Below are positions 8,899 through 18,033 of a stretch of 64,000 bases of DNA, piece after piece (positions within the stretch are counted from its first letter, which is position 1; each line of letters begins with the position of its first letter). The DNA comes from Candidatus Albibeggiatoa sp. nov. NOAA. Lineage in GTDB: Bacteria > Pseudomonadota > Gammaproteobacteria > Beggiatoales > Beggiatoaceae. The stretch covers positions 1-64,000 of the forward strand of contig JAOXRS010000199.1 in assembly GCA_025800385.1 (NCBI GenBank). Reading direction: 5' to 3'. Position numbers and translations under genes: made by a program. The notes under the pieces were generated by a model. The model was not told where the DNA came from and did no database searches. It saw only the letters and a list, made by a program, of their open reading frames with translations.

Positions 8899-8927
8899 AT
8901 TATATTTACACTTTTTTATCTTGTCAA
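8899..8927 (-). promoter_or_regulatory. Perfect consensus sigma-70 promoter of the tRNA-Pro-Arg-His block
   Basis: On the minus strand, TTGACA and TATAAT are separated by exactly 17 bases, both hexamers fully consensus, and the -10 lies 13 bases before the tRNA-Pro 5' end. Start-proximal GC-rich discriminator sequence is absent. Confidence 0.9.
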
Positions 8928-9089
8928 ATATTTTTTTGACTTTTTTTAAATTGATTTAAATGCCGTCATATGAATATGGTGTAATACTAAATGCGAGTGA
9001 AGTAACTCGTTCTATTTATAACAATAACCAATCATGCTTCATGACCACTTATATCAATGATAAAGAGGTATTTCATCTATAGCTAATAT

Positions 9090-9123
9090 TTGTCATTAAT
9101 ATTTCATCTGTGAATTGTATAAA
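9090..9123 (+). promoter_or_regulatory. Pho-box-like operator and -10 element before the Na/Pi symporter gene
   Basis: TTGTCAT-TAAT-ATTTCAT (9090-9107) has the layout of a PhoB box: two 7-base half sites, 4 bases apart, with 11 of 14 half-site positions matching CTGTCAT. A -10 hexamer TATAAA begins at 9118, leaving 10 bases, the same spacing as in E. coli phoA. The next gene encodes a phosphate symporter, which supports regulation by phosphate limitation. Function is inferred from pattern and context. Confidence 0.6.
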
Positions 9124-9171
9124 GATGCGGTTTTATCCTTATTTGACCAAACTTTATAGGAAGCAGTGCAG

Positions 9172-10313
9172 ATGGAACAAAACAATACAAATAATCAGTC
9201 ACCAAGCATCTAGGTATTATCTTAATGGTGTATGTGCTGCTTGTTGCAGTGGGTATGATTGGCTCAGGATTTAAATTAGCATCAGGCGGTAAAGAAGGAG
9301 CTGAGAAATTATTTGCATTCGCAACCAACCCCTTTTTAGGTTTAATTATTGGCACAATGGCTACGGCTTTAGTGCAATCATCAAGTACAGTAACTTCGGT
9401 TATTGTTGGTTTAGTTGCTGGTGGTTTGCCTGTCGCAACTGCTGTACCGATGGTGATGGGTGCAAATATTGGTACAACAATTACAAATACATTAGTCAGC
9501 TTAGGTCATGCACGAGAAAAAGAAGAGTTTAAACGTGCTTTTTCCGCTGCAACAGTACATGATTTTTTCAATCTATTAAGTGTTATTGTCTTTTTGCCAT
9601 TAGAAATTGCTTTTGGTTTCCTAGAAAAAACGGGTTTGTTTCTCGCACAAATGTTGATGGGTGGTGAGTCTTTGGCGATTGGTCAGTTTAATTTTATGAA
9701 AGCCATTACAAAACCTGTCATCAATGTTGTTAAAGATTTAGTTCATGATATGCCAACAGTTGCTGCAGGTACGGTGATGGTTGTTGCTGGTATTTTATTG
9801 ATTTTCATTTCTATTACTTATATTGGTAAGTTGTTGAAAAAAGCGATGGTAGGCCGTGCAAAAACAATTTTACATGCTGCCATTGGTCGTGGGCCAATCT
9901 CAGGCATCACTTCAGGTACATTAGTGACTGTACTTGTACAATCTTCATCAACGACAACCAGCTTGGCTGTACCTTTAGCTGGCAGTGGCGTATTCACAAC
10001 CCGTGATATTTATCCATTTACATTAGGTGCAAACATTGGAACATGTATTACTGCATTATTAGCTGCTACCGCAATTACAGGAGCAACTGCTGTGTTTGCC
10101 TTACAAATTGCATTGGTGCATTTAGTTTATAATTTATTGGGGGTAATTATTATTTATGGTATTCCATTCTTACGCGACATCCCACTAAAAGGTGCAGCCA
10201 AATTAGCGGATTTTGCATCAGAATATAAAGCGGCAGCGGTGGCTTATATCTTAGGTGTGTTTTTCTTGATTCCGGGAGCTTTTGTCTTTATTTCTTCTTC
10301 TGTTGTTGGCTAA
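9172..10313 (+). CDS. Na/Pi cotransporter family protein, apparent frameshift after codon 10
   Basis: A membrane symporter that would import phosphate with sodium (PNaS/SLC34-like). Two inverted repeat units are visible, each with the family QSSS signature (LVQSSSTVTSVIVG and LVQSSSTTTSLAVP), plus eight or more hydrophobic helices. The longest open frame starts at 9225 (MVYVLLVAVGM), but its frame extends upstream through KHLGIIL without a start. A well-placed ATG at 9172 (AGGAAG, 8 bases upstream) encodes MEQNNTNNQS in another frame; one added base near 9200 would join it to KHLGIIL. The gene is therefore either frameshifted, translated from a later start, or subject to a consensus error. 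A Pho-box-like site precedes it. Confidence 0.85.
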
Positions 10314-10691
10314 ACTGTAGCTCGTTATTAGAGTCAGAGGTTTTAATATGATAACGTCTGGCTTTAATACAATAGCTTAGCTGTTTCTGTATGACTGATT
10401 AAATATATAATTCTGCTTCTCTAACTCATATCAAATGCCAATATAAAAAGCAGTTACTCTTAAGTTTTATAACTTCTTTTTAAAGAAATATGGTTATCAT
10501 TGTTAATAGATTTTATAGCTCAACATCCGTTAACTCTCTAATAAACAAGCACAATAAAATAGATCAGGCCAGAACTATCTAAGCTAAAAATAACGTCTGC
10601 TATTTGATTGGATACCATAAAAAAGGGCAACTTGTATAAACAAGCCACCCTCTTATAACTAAGCAAAGTTATTTGCAAATATACTTACAAA
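10314..10691. other. Intergenic region between convergent genes
   Basis: No gene is seen. It holds a weak hairpin after the symporter gene (AGTCAGA at 10332 pairing with TCTGGCT ending at 10363, one internal mismatch, then TTTAAT) and the strong minus-strand terminator of the sulfatase gene listed separately. Confidence 0.6.
10619..10650 (-). terminator. Rho-independent terminator of arylsulfatase 1
   Basis: On the minus strand, GGGTGGCTTGT pairs with ACAAGTTGCCC over 11 bp (three G-T pairs) around TTAT, directly followed by TTTTTT. It lies 42 bases after the sulfatase stop. Confidence 0.85.
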
Positions 10692-13319
10692 TTAATCTCT
10701 GCTACGTGTATTTTGCTGATTTGCATGAGCTGGGATGTAATTTACGTCGCCAGTGTCATTTGGATCAGTTGTTACACGAACATAGTCGTCATATTTTTTC
10801 TTCATTTCATTGAAGATTTCAGGGTTTTCAGCAGCAACGTTAACCAACTCTCTAGGGTCTTGCTTAAGGTTGAATAACGCCCATTCTTGCTCTTCGCCGT
10901 TATCCCATTCATCACCCCATCTGTCATCATCAAGTTTCAAGATTTTCCATTCACCCATGTATAAGGCACGGTTAATTGAACCATAAAGCTCAAAACCAAT
11001 ACCTTGTTTTGCACCATAAGGTGATTTTGTTTCAGCACCATTAAGTACTGCACGGAATGAACGTCCATCTAATGGGTAAATTTCACGGACAAAACCAGCA
11101 TTAGTATATCTTCCAGCATCATTTTTAACTGGGATATATTCAAATGATGGGTTTAAGTTAAGTTTAAGCTCGCCATTTGCGTCTGCTTTTACATCTCTGT
11201 AAGGTGCTAAAGAGCCACGTTTAACGTTTTTCTTCACTGGGTGTTTAACACGAGCATAATCTAAGAAAGTTGGGAATACATCTAGTGCTGTCATAAACGC
11301 ATCAGATATTTGTCCTTGTTGGATACCAGGACCCATAATGATTGCAGATGCACGTAAACCACCTTCAGCCATTGTTGCTTTTGCTGCAAAATGAGGTGTT
11401 GCTGAGACTTGTGCCCAACCTAAAGGTAAAGTCAACATTGATTTAGGTGCGCCCATACCAGCGAAACAAGCTTCATCTTTAATATTGCCAATAGTTGTAC
11501 CTACAGCACTTTGACCTGCTGGCGTATCTTTATAACTTTCAACATCTTCTGCTGTGATAACAGTACCCGGTGCTTTAAGATTGTGAGGGTAGCAGTTCGT
11601 AATACCTACAGTTGGGTACCAATTTAAGTAATTAAGTGGTGGTCTAGATTGCATATCACGATCTTGATCGTCCGCACCATTGTCACCAAAGAATAAGAAG
11701 ATAGTATTGTCATACTCGCCAACGTTTCTTAAGTAGTCCATGAAACGTTTCATGTTGTAATCCATGTACTCTGTCATAGCTGCATAAATAGCCATTTTCT
11801 TAGCATTGAAAGCTTGCTCATTAGAGTTTAATTCATCCCAAGCCTTAACAAAGCTCCATCTTAAAGGTAAGCCAGTTGCTTCAGTTTTACCTTCAATAGC
11901 TGGCAAGCCCGCAGGAATAATACCTAACTCAGCCATTTTGTCGAAACGTTGCTGACGAAGTACATCCCAACCTTGTTCATAAACAGGTAAGTATTTTTCA
12001 ACTAAATCAGTTGGTGCTTGCAAAGGCGCGTGAGGTGCTTGATAAGCAAAATAAGTAAAGAATGGTTTACGTTCACCGTCTGCTTGACGATCTGCTTCAA
12101 TGTTATTAATCATGAAGTCAGTGTAGTCACGCGTTGAGTAGAATTGGTCAGATACAGCATGTTGATCACTATAACCAACTAAAGCATCAGCCGCCGCACG
12201 CGTTGCAGCTACTTGTTCTGCTGTAGGTAAATCAGTAATTTCACCTTGTTGTGTATAATGCGTATAAGGGAAGTTAGGACTGAAACCGATGTGGTCATAG
12301 TTACTACCTGCACCTTCTAACAATGCAAATGTTTTTTCAAAACCACGGTAGTATGGGCGGTAACCAATTTCTTCACCTAAATGCCATTTACCAATCATAT
12401 AAGTGTGGTAGCCTGCATTTCTTAATACAGTAGCAATCGTGACTACTTTTTGGTTTAAGTGACCTTCATAACCATCTTTACCAATATTTTTGCCTTGACC
12501 AAATTTAGGATTGTTTGGTTTGCCTTCTGAGTCAAGAGCTGTATCAATTGCTTCAATATCAGCAGGTACTTTTTCTGTACGATCATATTGATTAATTGTG
12601 CCGCCTAAACGAGCTGGTAATAATCTACCATCCATGGTACCTAAACCATTACGGTGGTTATCAACACCACTTAATGTGATAGAACGTGTTGGAGAGCAAG
12701 ACGCATGAGAGTGGAAGTTAGTTAATAATGTACCACTTGCAGTCATTGAATCTAATGTAGGTGTCGCAACTTCGCCGCCAAAAGGTGAAATATCAGAATA
12801 GCCTAAATCATCTGCTAAGAAAATGACTAAGTTAGGCTGAACAGCTGTACCATTGTCTACAATAGTGTGACTTGAAGCTAAGTTTGATAATAGTGTGCCT
12901 GAATCAGGATTTTCGCCAACATTGGTATAAACCGCATGTATAGAGTAATCCCCTTGCAATTCAGCACCTAAAGGAATACCTGCTCCACCTGGAGATAAAA
13001 CATCATCAATGTCGATTGTACCTTCAACAATGGTTTCATTTGGAGAGAAAGGAGCAATAGTACAATCAGCACTGCCTTCTAAGCATGTGCCAACTGGAGT
13101 TACATAAGCCTTATTACCTGCGCCATCTTGAAGGTAAACCCATAAGTCAGCAGCTTGGTTCGCTGTATCATCTGATGGCGTTATATGCAAATCGATATGA
13201 AGCGCATCATCAAATTTATGGGTAGGCTGGGTTTCAACCTCAATTGTTGCTTGAGCTGATGCCAAGACTGGTACAACACCAGCACATAGTGCCAGCGATT
13301 TGAGACGTTTATACTTCAT
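10692..13319 (-). CDS. Secreted arylsulfatase (paralogue 1)
   Basis: An 875-residue exported sulfatase that would hydrolyse sulfate esters in the periplasm or outside the cell. A signal peptide (MKYKRLKSLALCAGVVPVLASAQA) precedes a roughly 140-residue beta-rich N-terminal domain. The alkaline-phosphatase-like catalytic fold starts at about residue 163 (NLVIFLADDLGYSD) with metal ligands D170 and D171. The formylglycine site is C208 in CSPTR, followed by SITLSG; GKWHLGE and the metal-binding FFGDNGADD are present. The Cys-type site requires a formylglycine-generating enzyme, which is not in this window. GGAGG lies 9 bases before the ATG. A close paralogue lies on the other strand at 29.2-31.8 kb, sharing the N-terminal domain and a near-identical C-terminal tail ending in NTRSR plus one residue. 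Confidence 0.95.
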   Translation of the reverse strand: MKYKRLKSLALCAGVVPVLASAQATIEVETQPTHKFDDALHIDLHITPSDDTANQAADLWVYLQDGAGNKAYVTPVGTCLEGSADCTIAPFSPNETIVEGTIDIDDVLSPGGAGIPLGAELQGDYSIHAVYTNVGENPDSGTLLSNLASSHTIVDNGTAVQPNLVIFLADDLGYSDISPFGGEVATPTLDSMTASGTLLTNFHSHASCSPTRSITLSGVDNHRNGLGTMDGRLLPARLGGTINQYDRTEKVPADIEAIDTALDSEGKPNNPKFGQGKNIGKDGYEGHLNQKVVTIATVLRNAGYHTYMIGKWHLGEEIGYRPYYRGFEKTFALLEGAGSNYDHIGFSPNFPYTHYTQQGEITDLPTAEQVAATRAAADALVGYSDQHAVSDQFYSTRDYTDFMINNIEADRQADGERKPFFTYFAYQAPHAPLQAPTDLVEKYLPVYEQGWDVLRQQRFDKMAELGIIPAGLPAIEGKTEATGLPLRWSFVKAWDELNSNEQAFNAKKMAIYAAMTEYMDYNMKRFMDYLRNVGEYDNTIFLFFGDNGADDQDRDMQSRPPLNYLNWYPTVGITNCYPHNLKAPGTVITAEDVESYKDTPAGQSAVGTTIGNIKDEACFAGMGAPKSMLTLPLGWAQVSATPHFAAKATMAEGGLRASAIIMGPGIQQGQISDAFMTALDVFPTFLDYARVKHPVKKNVKRGSLAPYRDVKADANGELKLNLNPSFEYIPVKNDAGRYTNAGFVREIYPLDGRSFRAVLNGAETKSPYGAKQGIGFELYGSINRALYMGEWKILKLDDDRWGDEWDNGEEQEWALFNLKQDPRELVNVAAENPEIFNEMKKKYDDYVRVTTDPNDTGDVNYIPAHANQQNTRSRD

Positions 13320-13650
13320 CTACAATAGCCTCCAGAGTTTGATTAATTTTAGAGTCAGACTAATACTACTTGACCTATAGCACTAGCCGTTAATGAATCT
13401 AAAAGAGTTTAATTTTAATTAGTTATGTAAGCGGTTACATTACTAGTGTAAGTAGGATACACTGTAATACATAGATACACAATAGATACCTATATCCTAC
13501 TATTGTATTCAAAATAGTGAAATGTACAAGCCATAATCCACACAATATTAATTAAATAATCTTAATAGATTGTATTTTAAGAAATTATTATATTATTAAA
13601 TTATTTTTTACGGGTTCTATGTAGGAGTTTTACAGATTAAACATCAAATA
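13320..13650. other. Intergenic region upstream of arylsulfatase 1
   Basis: No gene is visible. The sequence is very AT-rich, with a cluster of related short words (ATACATAGATACAC, AATAGATACC, TATTGTATTC) between 13455 and 13512 that could be a regulatory site, but no convincing operator or promoter stands out. Confidence 0.5.
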
Positions 13651-14322
13651 TTACTTGTATATCGCTTTCCAAGCTAAAATGGCTAAACCCATTCCAATCA
13701 CTTGCATCACGATAAAAAAGGCTGCATCGACGGGCTGAATACCTGCAGCAGAATAAGTAAACATACGTGCAACAGTTACTTGTGGGTTGGCAAACATAGT
13801 GCTGGAAGTGGTGAGTAGTGCGCCTGCAACCAATAGCCCAATCACTAAGCTAATCCGTTGAGAGCCGTGTTTCACCAAAAGTAGAATGGCTAAAACTAAT
13901 ATAAAAGTACCGAATATTTCAGCAGGATAAGCACCACCGTTACGATTTACGCTTGAGATTTCTAATAAAATAGGCAATTTATCATAAAACATTAAATGAG
14001 CACCCAGCATTCCCAAAAAACCACCACTGAACTGGGCACTCAAATAGATGAGTAAATCTTTAGCAGACAAACGCTGCAGTATAAACATACATAAGCTGAC
14101 AATAGGATTAAAATGCGCGCCACTAATTGGTGCAAATATTTCGATCAAAGCAAATAATACAAAACCAACCGCAAGCGCATCAGCCATAACCGCAATCGAA
14201 ATATCAGCCTGAATAATGTGATGAAACAAAATGACAGGCGCAATTGCTGCCATGACTAGAAATGTAGAACCTAAAAACTCGGCAATCCATTGCGCATAAG
14301 AAGTAAATTGTTTGTCAGCCAT
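13651..14322 (-). CDS. Aquaporin-like MIP family channel with altered NPA boxes
   Basis: A 223-residue, six-helix channel of the MIP family. The two half-helix motifs that normally read NPA are NPI at residues 72-74 (SGAHFNPIVSL) and NPQ at 179-181 (MFANPQVTVARMF). The FANPxVTxAR context and short length resemble the AqpS-like bacterial subgroup, some of which are linked to arsenite transport, more than AqpZ or GlpF; that is recalled family knowledge. The replaced Ala residues line the pore constriction, so selectivity may differ. It follows a secreted protein gene by 27 bases on the same strand. The substrate cannot be read from the sequence. Confidence 0.85.
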   Translation of the reverse strand: MADKQFTSYAQWIAEFLGSTFLVMAAIAPVILFHHIIQADISIAVMADALAVGFVLFALIEIFAPISGAHFNPIVSLCMFILQRLSAKDLLIYLSAQFSGGFLGMLGAHLMFYDKLPILLEISSVNRNGGAYPAEIFGTFILVLAILLLVKHGSQRISLVIGLLVAGALLTTSSTMFANPQVTVARMFTYSAAGIQPVDAAFFIVMQVIGMGLAILAWKAIYK

Positions 14323-14349
14323 AATATTAAAAAATGTATTTTGAAAAAA

Positions 14350-15027
14350 CTATTGCAAACACTGCACACTATCAACATAGAGTGACCAGCCTTGGTAACT
14401 GCTTTTAGTACGAGGCGCACCGCCTAAAGCCACTGATTCCAAACGACCAATCACCTCTAAGCCTGCTACACAAGCAATAGGTTGCGTGCTCAGTAAAATA
14501 ATCTGTTTTTCTCCCACATTCATATAGCTTTGAAGTAGAGCTTGTGGTGTATCCACTTGTTGTATGGTGGGTAAATTTGGAATGCTTAAAATGGGAGCAG
14601 GTCGAATTTGATGTGGGGCAGGGACGTAACCAAGTAATTTGACAGTTTGGTTATCACAGCTTTCCCAGTTGTTTGGAGTCAATTGACATAGATTATTCTG
14701 CAGCACGATATGGTGAAAATAGGTATATATTTGCTGCATAAACTGCTGATTTTTTGAAGCTTGTTTGCCTGAAATCGTAATATAAACACTCTCTTTTTCC
14801 GCATGACACAAAATTGCAGCATAATAAGGCGGGTCTTGTGCAAATAGCGTTGTATTGTCTACGGTTTTAATATCTAAAAAATGTAAATTTTGTAACGCCA
14901 CTTGGCTATGCTGTAAGCATTCGCTTTGGCGCATATTTGGAATATCGATAAGTTGCGTGGTTAATGGTGAAGCAAGTAAATCTATTGATAGCAGTAACAA
15001 GCTACTCAGTAAAATACGATGTAACAT
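14350..15027 (-). CDS. Exported protein of unknown function
   Basis: A 225-residue protein with a clear signal peptide (MLHRILLSSLLLLSIDLLASP). The mature part has seven Cys residues, among them ECLQHS, ILCHAEK, LCQLTP, ESCDNQ and ACVAGL, which suggests disulphides in the periplasm. No family is recognised. It precedes the MIP channel gene by 27 bases on the same strand and probably shares its transcript. Confidence 0.7.
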   Translation of the reverse strand: MLHRILLSSLLLLSIDLLASPLTTQLIDIPNMRQSECLQHSQVALQNLHFLDIKTVDNTTLFAQDPPYYAAILCHAEKESVYITISGKQASKNQQFMQQIYTYFHHIVLQNNLCQLTPNNWESCDNQTVKLLGYVPAPHQIRPAPILSIPNLPTIQQVDTPQALLQSYMNVGEKQIILLSTQPIACVAGLEVIGRLESVALGGAPRTKSSYQGWSLYVDSVQCLQ

Positions 15028-15234
15028 GATGATTGACCTTAAGTTTAATTAGCCACTCATTATTCTATGTGAATCACCTAAAAGACGACAATCTTAACGA
15101 GTATATATTTCTAAGATATTGCAATACTCAAATAACATCTATAATCAGATTTATTTTTAGTCCATAAAAAATATGTATAATCAATATATTCTTAACAATA
15201 ACAGCTTAGTATCAATCGCTGATAAGAGGGATAT

Positions 15235-16881
15235 ATGACACAACCTAAACCACCACAAAAGAAATCAGTTCAAGATTTAATTGTTATTGGCATGATTTCC
15301 ATTGCGGCCTTTATTCTGGCTGGTGCAGTAGATGCCTTTGAATGGTTTTTTGAATTCTCACGCTCGCATGATGATTGGGAATTAGATGAAATTGCCATGG
15401 TGTTGATTATCGCGGCTTTTGCGTTGACTGTTTTTTCTTGGCGACGTTGGCATGAATTAGGGCAAGAATTGATTTATCGTCAATGGGTAGAGTCTGAATT
15501 GAATATGGCGAAACAACGTGCAGAAATTGCCAATCACGCTAAAAGTGAATTCTTAGCCAGTATGAGCCATGAGTTAAGAACACCGCTCAATGGGATTTTA
15601 GGTTATACACAAATTTTACAGCGTGACAAAACCTTGACCCATCAACAACATGATGCAATTCAAACGATGCAAAAATCTGGAGAACATTTGCTGACTTTAA
15701 TCAATGACATTTTAGACTTATCCAAAATTGAAGCGAACAAAATGGATTTAAATACGGAAACGTTTCAATTGCCGAACTTTCTTGAAAGCATTGTCAATAT
15801 GATCCAAATTCGTGCGCATCAACAAAAAATAGAATTTAATTATGAATTCAGTGCTGATTTGCCTTATGCGGTGAATGGTGATGAGGTACGTTTGCGCCAA
15901 GTGTTAGTGAATCTATTAGGTAATGCAATTAAATTTACACAACAAGGACAGGTTAATTTTTACGTCAATTGTCAACAAAATGAAATCACTTTTACAATAC
16001 AAGATACAGGTGTTGGTATTGCTGCCGCGCATTTAAAAACGATTTTTGAGCCATTTAAGCAAGCGGGGCACAATGCATTTACTGAAGGCTCGGGGTTGGG
16101 ATTACCAATCAGTCAACGTTTTGTCAAAATGATGGGCGGGGAAATCCATGTAGACAGTACAGAAGGCAAAGGCAGTTGTTTTGCGTTTAGTTTGCAGTTA
16201 CCTGAAATCGCTGATTGGCAGCCTGAACAAAGTCAGCAACGTGAAATCATAGGTTTTCAAGGCGATGCGTGTAAGATTTTGTTAGTCGACGATAAAGTGT
16301 CCAATCGTATGGTATTGTTTAGTTTATTGTCTCCTTTAGGCTTTGAAATTAAACAATGCGACAATGGTCTACAAAGCATTGAAATGGCACAAGACTTTAT
16401 ACCTGATCTGATTATTATGGATTTAGTCATGCCTGTAATGGATGGGTTGACGGCTATGCGTGAGATTCGAAACAACCCTACTTTAGAATCTACAATTATT
16501 ATTGGTGCATCTGCCAGTGCTTTCGATCAAGATCGCATAGATTGCTTTAGTGCAGGTTGTGATGATTTTATTACCAAGCCGATTCAAGTCGATGAATTAT
16601 TGGATAAAATAGGCACTTATTTGGAGCTGGAATGGCAATATGATGAAACAGGCATTTCAGATGTGAGTGAAGTGCAGCAAACGATCAACGCGCCACCAAT
16701 AGACTTAATCCATGTTTTACACCAGAATATTACCAATGGTGATATTGAAGAAGTCAGTGAACAAGCTGCTCAATTAATGCTACAACCAGAATATCAAGCA
16801 TTTGCCCAACAATTACAACAGTTAGCAGATGAGTTTGATTTAGATCAGTTACAAGCGTTTATTGAACCTTATTTGCAGTAA
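15235..16881 (+). CDS. Hybrid sensor histidine kinase/response regulator
   Basis: A 548-residue membrane-anchored hybrid kinase. Two transmembrane helices (about residues 14-32 and 55-70) flank a short acidic loop too small for a sensor domain. A HisKA domain follows with the phosphoacceptor H112 in SMSHELRTPLNG, then HATPase_c with N box (NLLGNAIKF), G1 (DTGVGI) and G2 (GSGLGLPIS). A receiver domain with D396 (IIMDLVMPVMDG) and a helical tail complete it. GAGGG lies close to the ATG. Its gene ends 11 bases before a second kinase/receiver gene, so the two probably form one signalling unit. The signal is unknown. Confidence 0.93.
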   Translation: MTQPKPPQKKSVQDLIVIGMISIAAFILAGAVDAFEWFFEFSRSHDDWELDEIAMVLIIAAFALTVFSWRRWHELGQELIYRQWVESELNMAKQRAEIANHAKSEFLASMSHELRTPLNGILGYTQILQRDKTLTHQQHDAIQTMQKSGEHLLTLINDILDLSKIEANKMDLNTETFQLPNFLESIVNMIQIRAHQQKIEFNYEFSADLPYAVNGDEVRLRQVLVNLLGNAIKFTQQGQVNFYVNCQQNEITFTIQDTGVGIAAAHLKTIFEPFKQAGHNAFTEGSGLGLPISQRFVKMMGGEIHVDSTEGKGSCFAFSLQLPEIADWQPEQSQQREIIGFQGDACKILLVDDKVSNRMVLFSLLSPLGFEIKQCDNGLQSIEMAQDFIPDLIIMDLVMPVMDGLTAMREIRNNPTLESTIIIGASASAFDQDRIDCFSAGCDDFITKPIQVDELLDKIGTYLELEWQYDETGISDVSEVQQTINAPPIDLIHVLHQNITNGDIEEVSEQAAQLMLQPEYQAFAQQLQQLADEFDLDQLQAFIEPYLQ

Positions 16882-16892
16882 GCGGAGTGATT

Positions 16893-17969
16893 ATGGATAT
16901 TCAAAACCGTAGTTTGCTTTTAGTTGATGATGTACCAACCAATTTAAAGGTGCTGTTTAACTATTTAAAGCAATGTGGGTTTAAAGTAAGGATTGCAAAT
17001 AGCGGGACAAAAGCACTGGAGCAAGTGCAACGTTTGCCGCCTGACTTGATTTTACTTGATGTGATGATGCCTGATATGAATGGCTTTGATGTATGTCGAC
17101 AATTAAAAGCCGATCCGAAAACACAAGATATTCCAGTGATTTTTATGACAGCCAAAACTGAATCTGTCGATAAAGTTCAGGGTTTTGATGTGGGTGCAGT
17201 TGATTATGTGACGAAGCCAATTCAACAAGATGAAGTACTTGCTCGTATTACCACCCATTTAACCATTCGAGACTTACAAAAATCATTACAACAGCGCAAT
17301 CAAGATTTAGAAGCATTTGCACACACCGTCGCGCATGATATTAAAAACCCTGTGAATGCGATTACAGGTTATGCAGAACTATTGATCGAAGACTTATGTG
17401 ATACTTTAGATGCGGATTCGCTTGATATTTTGAAAAAGATTTATTATGCAGGCGAAAACATCACCAATATCACTGATGCGCTTTTATCCTTATCCAGTAT
17501 CAATCAGCAGCAAGTGACTATGCAACCTTTAGATATGGGAGAAATTGTAGAAAAAGTGCATGCTCGTTTGGCTAAAGTGATTAAAGATAATCAAGCAGAA
17601 GTGATGTTGCCGACGCGATGGCCAACGGCTTTAGGTCACGCGCCTTGGATTGCTGAAGTTTGGGCGAATTATATGAGTAATGGCTTAAAATATGGCGGAC
17701 AGCCAGCGCATTTAGAGTTGGGTGCAACTGAGCAAGAGGATGATTTTATACAATTTTGGATACAAGACAATGGTGCAGGTTTAAGCATCGAGCAACAGCA
17801 AAAATTATTTACGCCTTTTACTCGAGTCAATCAGGCAAAAATTGAGGGGCATGGCCTCGGCTTATCAATTGTGCAAAAGATTGTAACAAAGTGCGAGGGA
17901 GAAGTCGGTGTTGAGAGTGAAGTCGGTCAGGGTAGTCGTTTTTATTTTACCTTGCCTAAAAAAGTTTAG
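16893..17969 (+). CDS. Receiver-first histidine kinase
   Basis: A 358-residue soluble protein with the order REC-HisKA-HATPase. The receiver has the acidic pocket LLVDDV, phosphoacceptor D56 in LLDVMMPDMNG and K in VTKPI. The kinase H is H148 in VAHDIKNPVNAI, a variant H box, and the ATPase part has DNGAGLS and GHGLGLSIV. There is no transmembrane segment. The upstream hybrid kinase (11-base gap) is a natural phosphodonor, making this a relay with no DNA-binding output in the window. The start follows GGAG; an in-frame GTG 6 bases earlier is possible. Confidence 0.92.
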   Translation: MDIQNRSLLLVDDVPTNLKVLFNYLKQCGFKVRIANSGTKALEQVQRLPPDLILLDVMMPDMNGFDVCRQLKADPKTQDIPVIFMTAKTESVDKVQGFDVGAVDYVTKPIQQDEVLARITTHLTIRDLQKSLQQRNQDLEAFAHTVAHDIKNPVNAITGYAELLIEDLCDTLDADSLDILKKIYYAGENITNITDALLSLSSINQQQVTMQPLDMGEIVEKVHARLAKVIKDNQAEVMLPTRWPTALGHAPWIAEVWANYMSNGLKYGGQPAHLELGATEQEDDFIQFWIQDNGAGLSIEQQQKLFTPFTRVNQAKIEGHGLGLSIVQKIVTKCEGEVGVESEVGQGSRFYFTLPKKV

Positions 17970-17974
17970 ATATT

Positions 17975-18019
17975 TGTGCGAGTAGATAACGATTTGATGT
18001 GTTTCGATTCTCTCGCACA
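17975..18019. terminator. Stem-loop between convergent genes
   Basis: TGTGCGAG (17975-17982) pairs perfectly with CTCGCACA (18012-18019) between two convergent stops. The 29-base loop is long and there is no T tract, so terminator function is only suggested by position. Confidence 0.4.
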
Positions 18020-18033
18020 CTAAGCAAATACTA

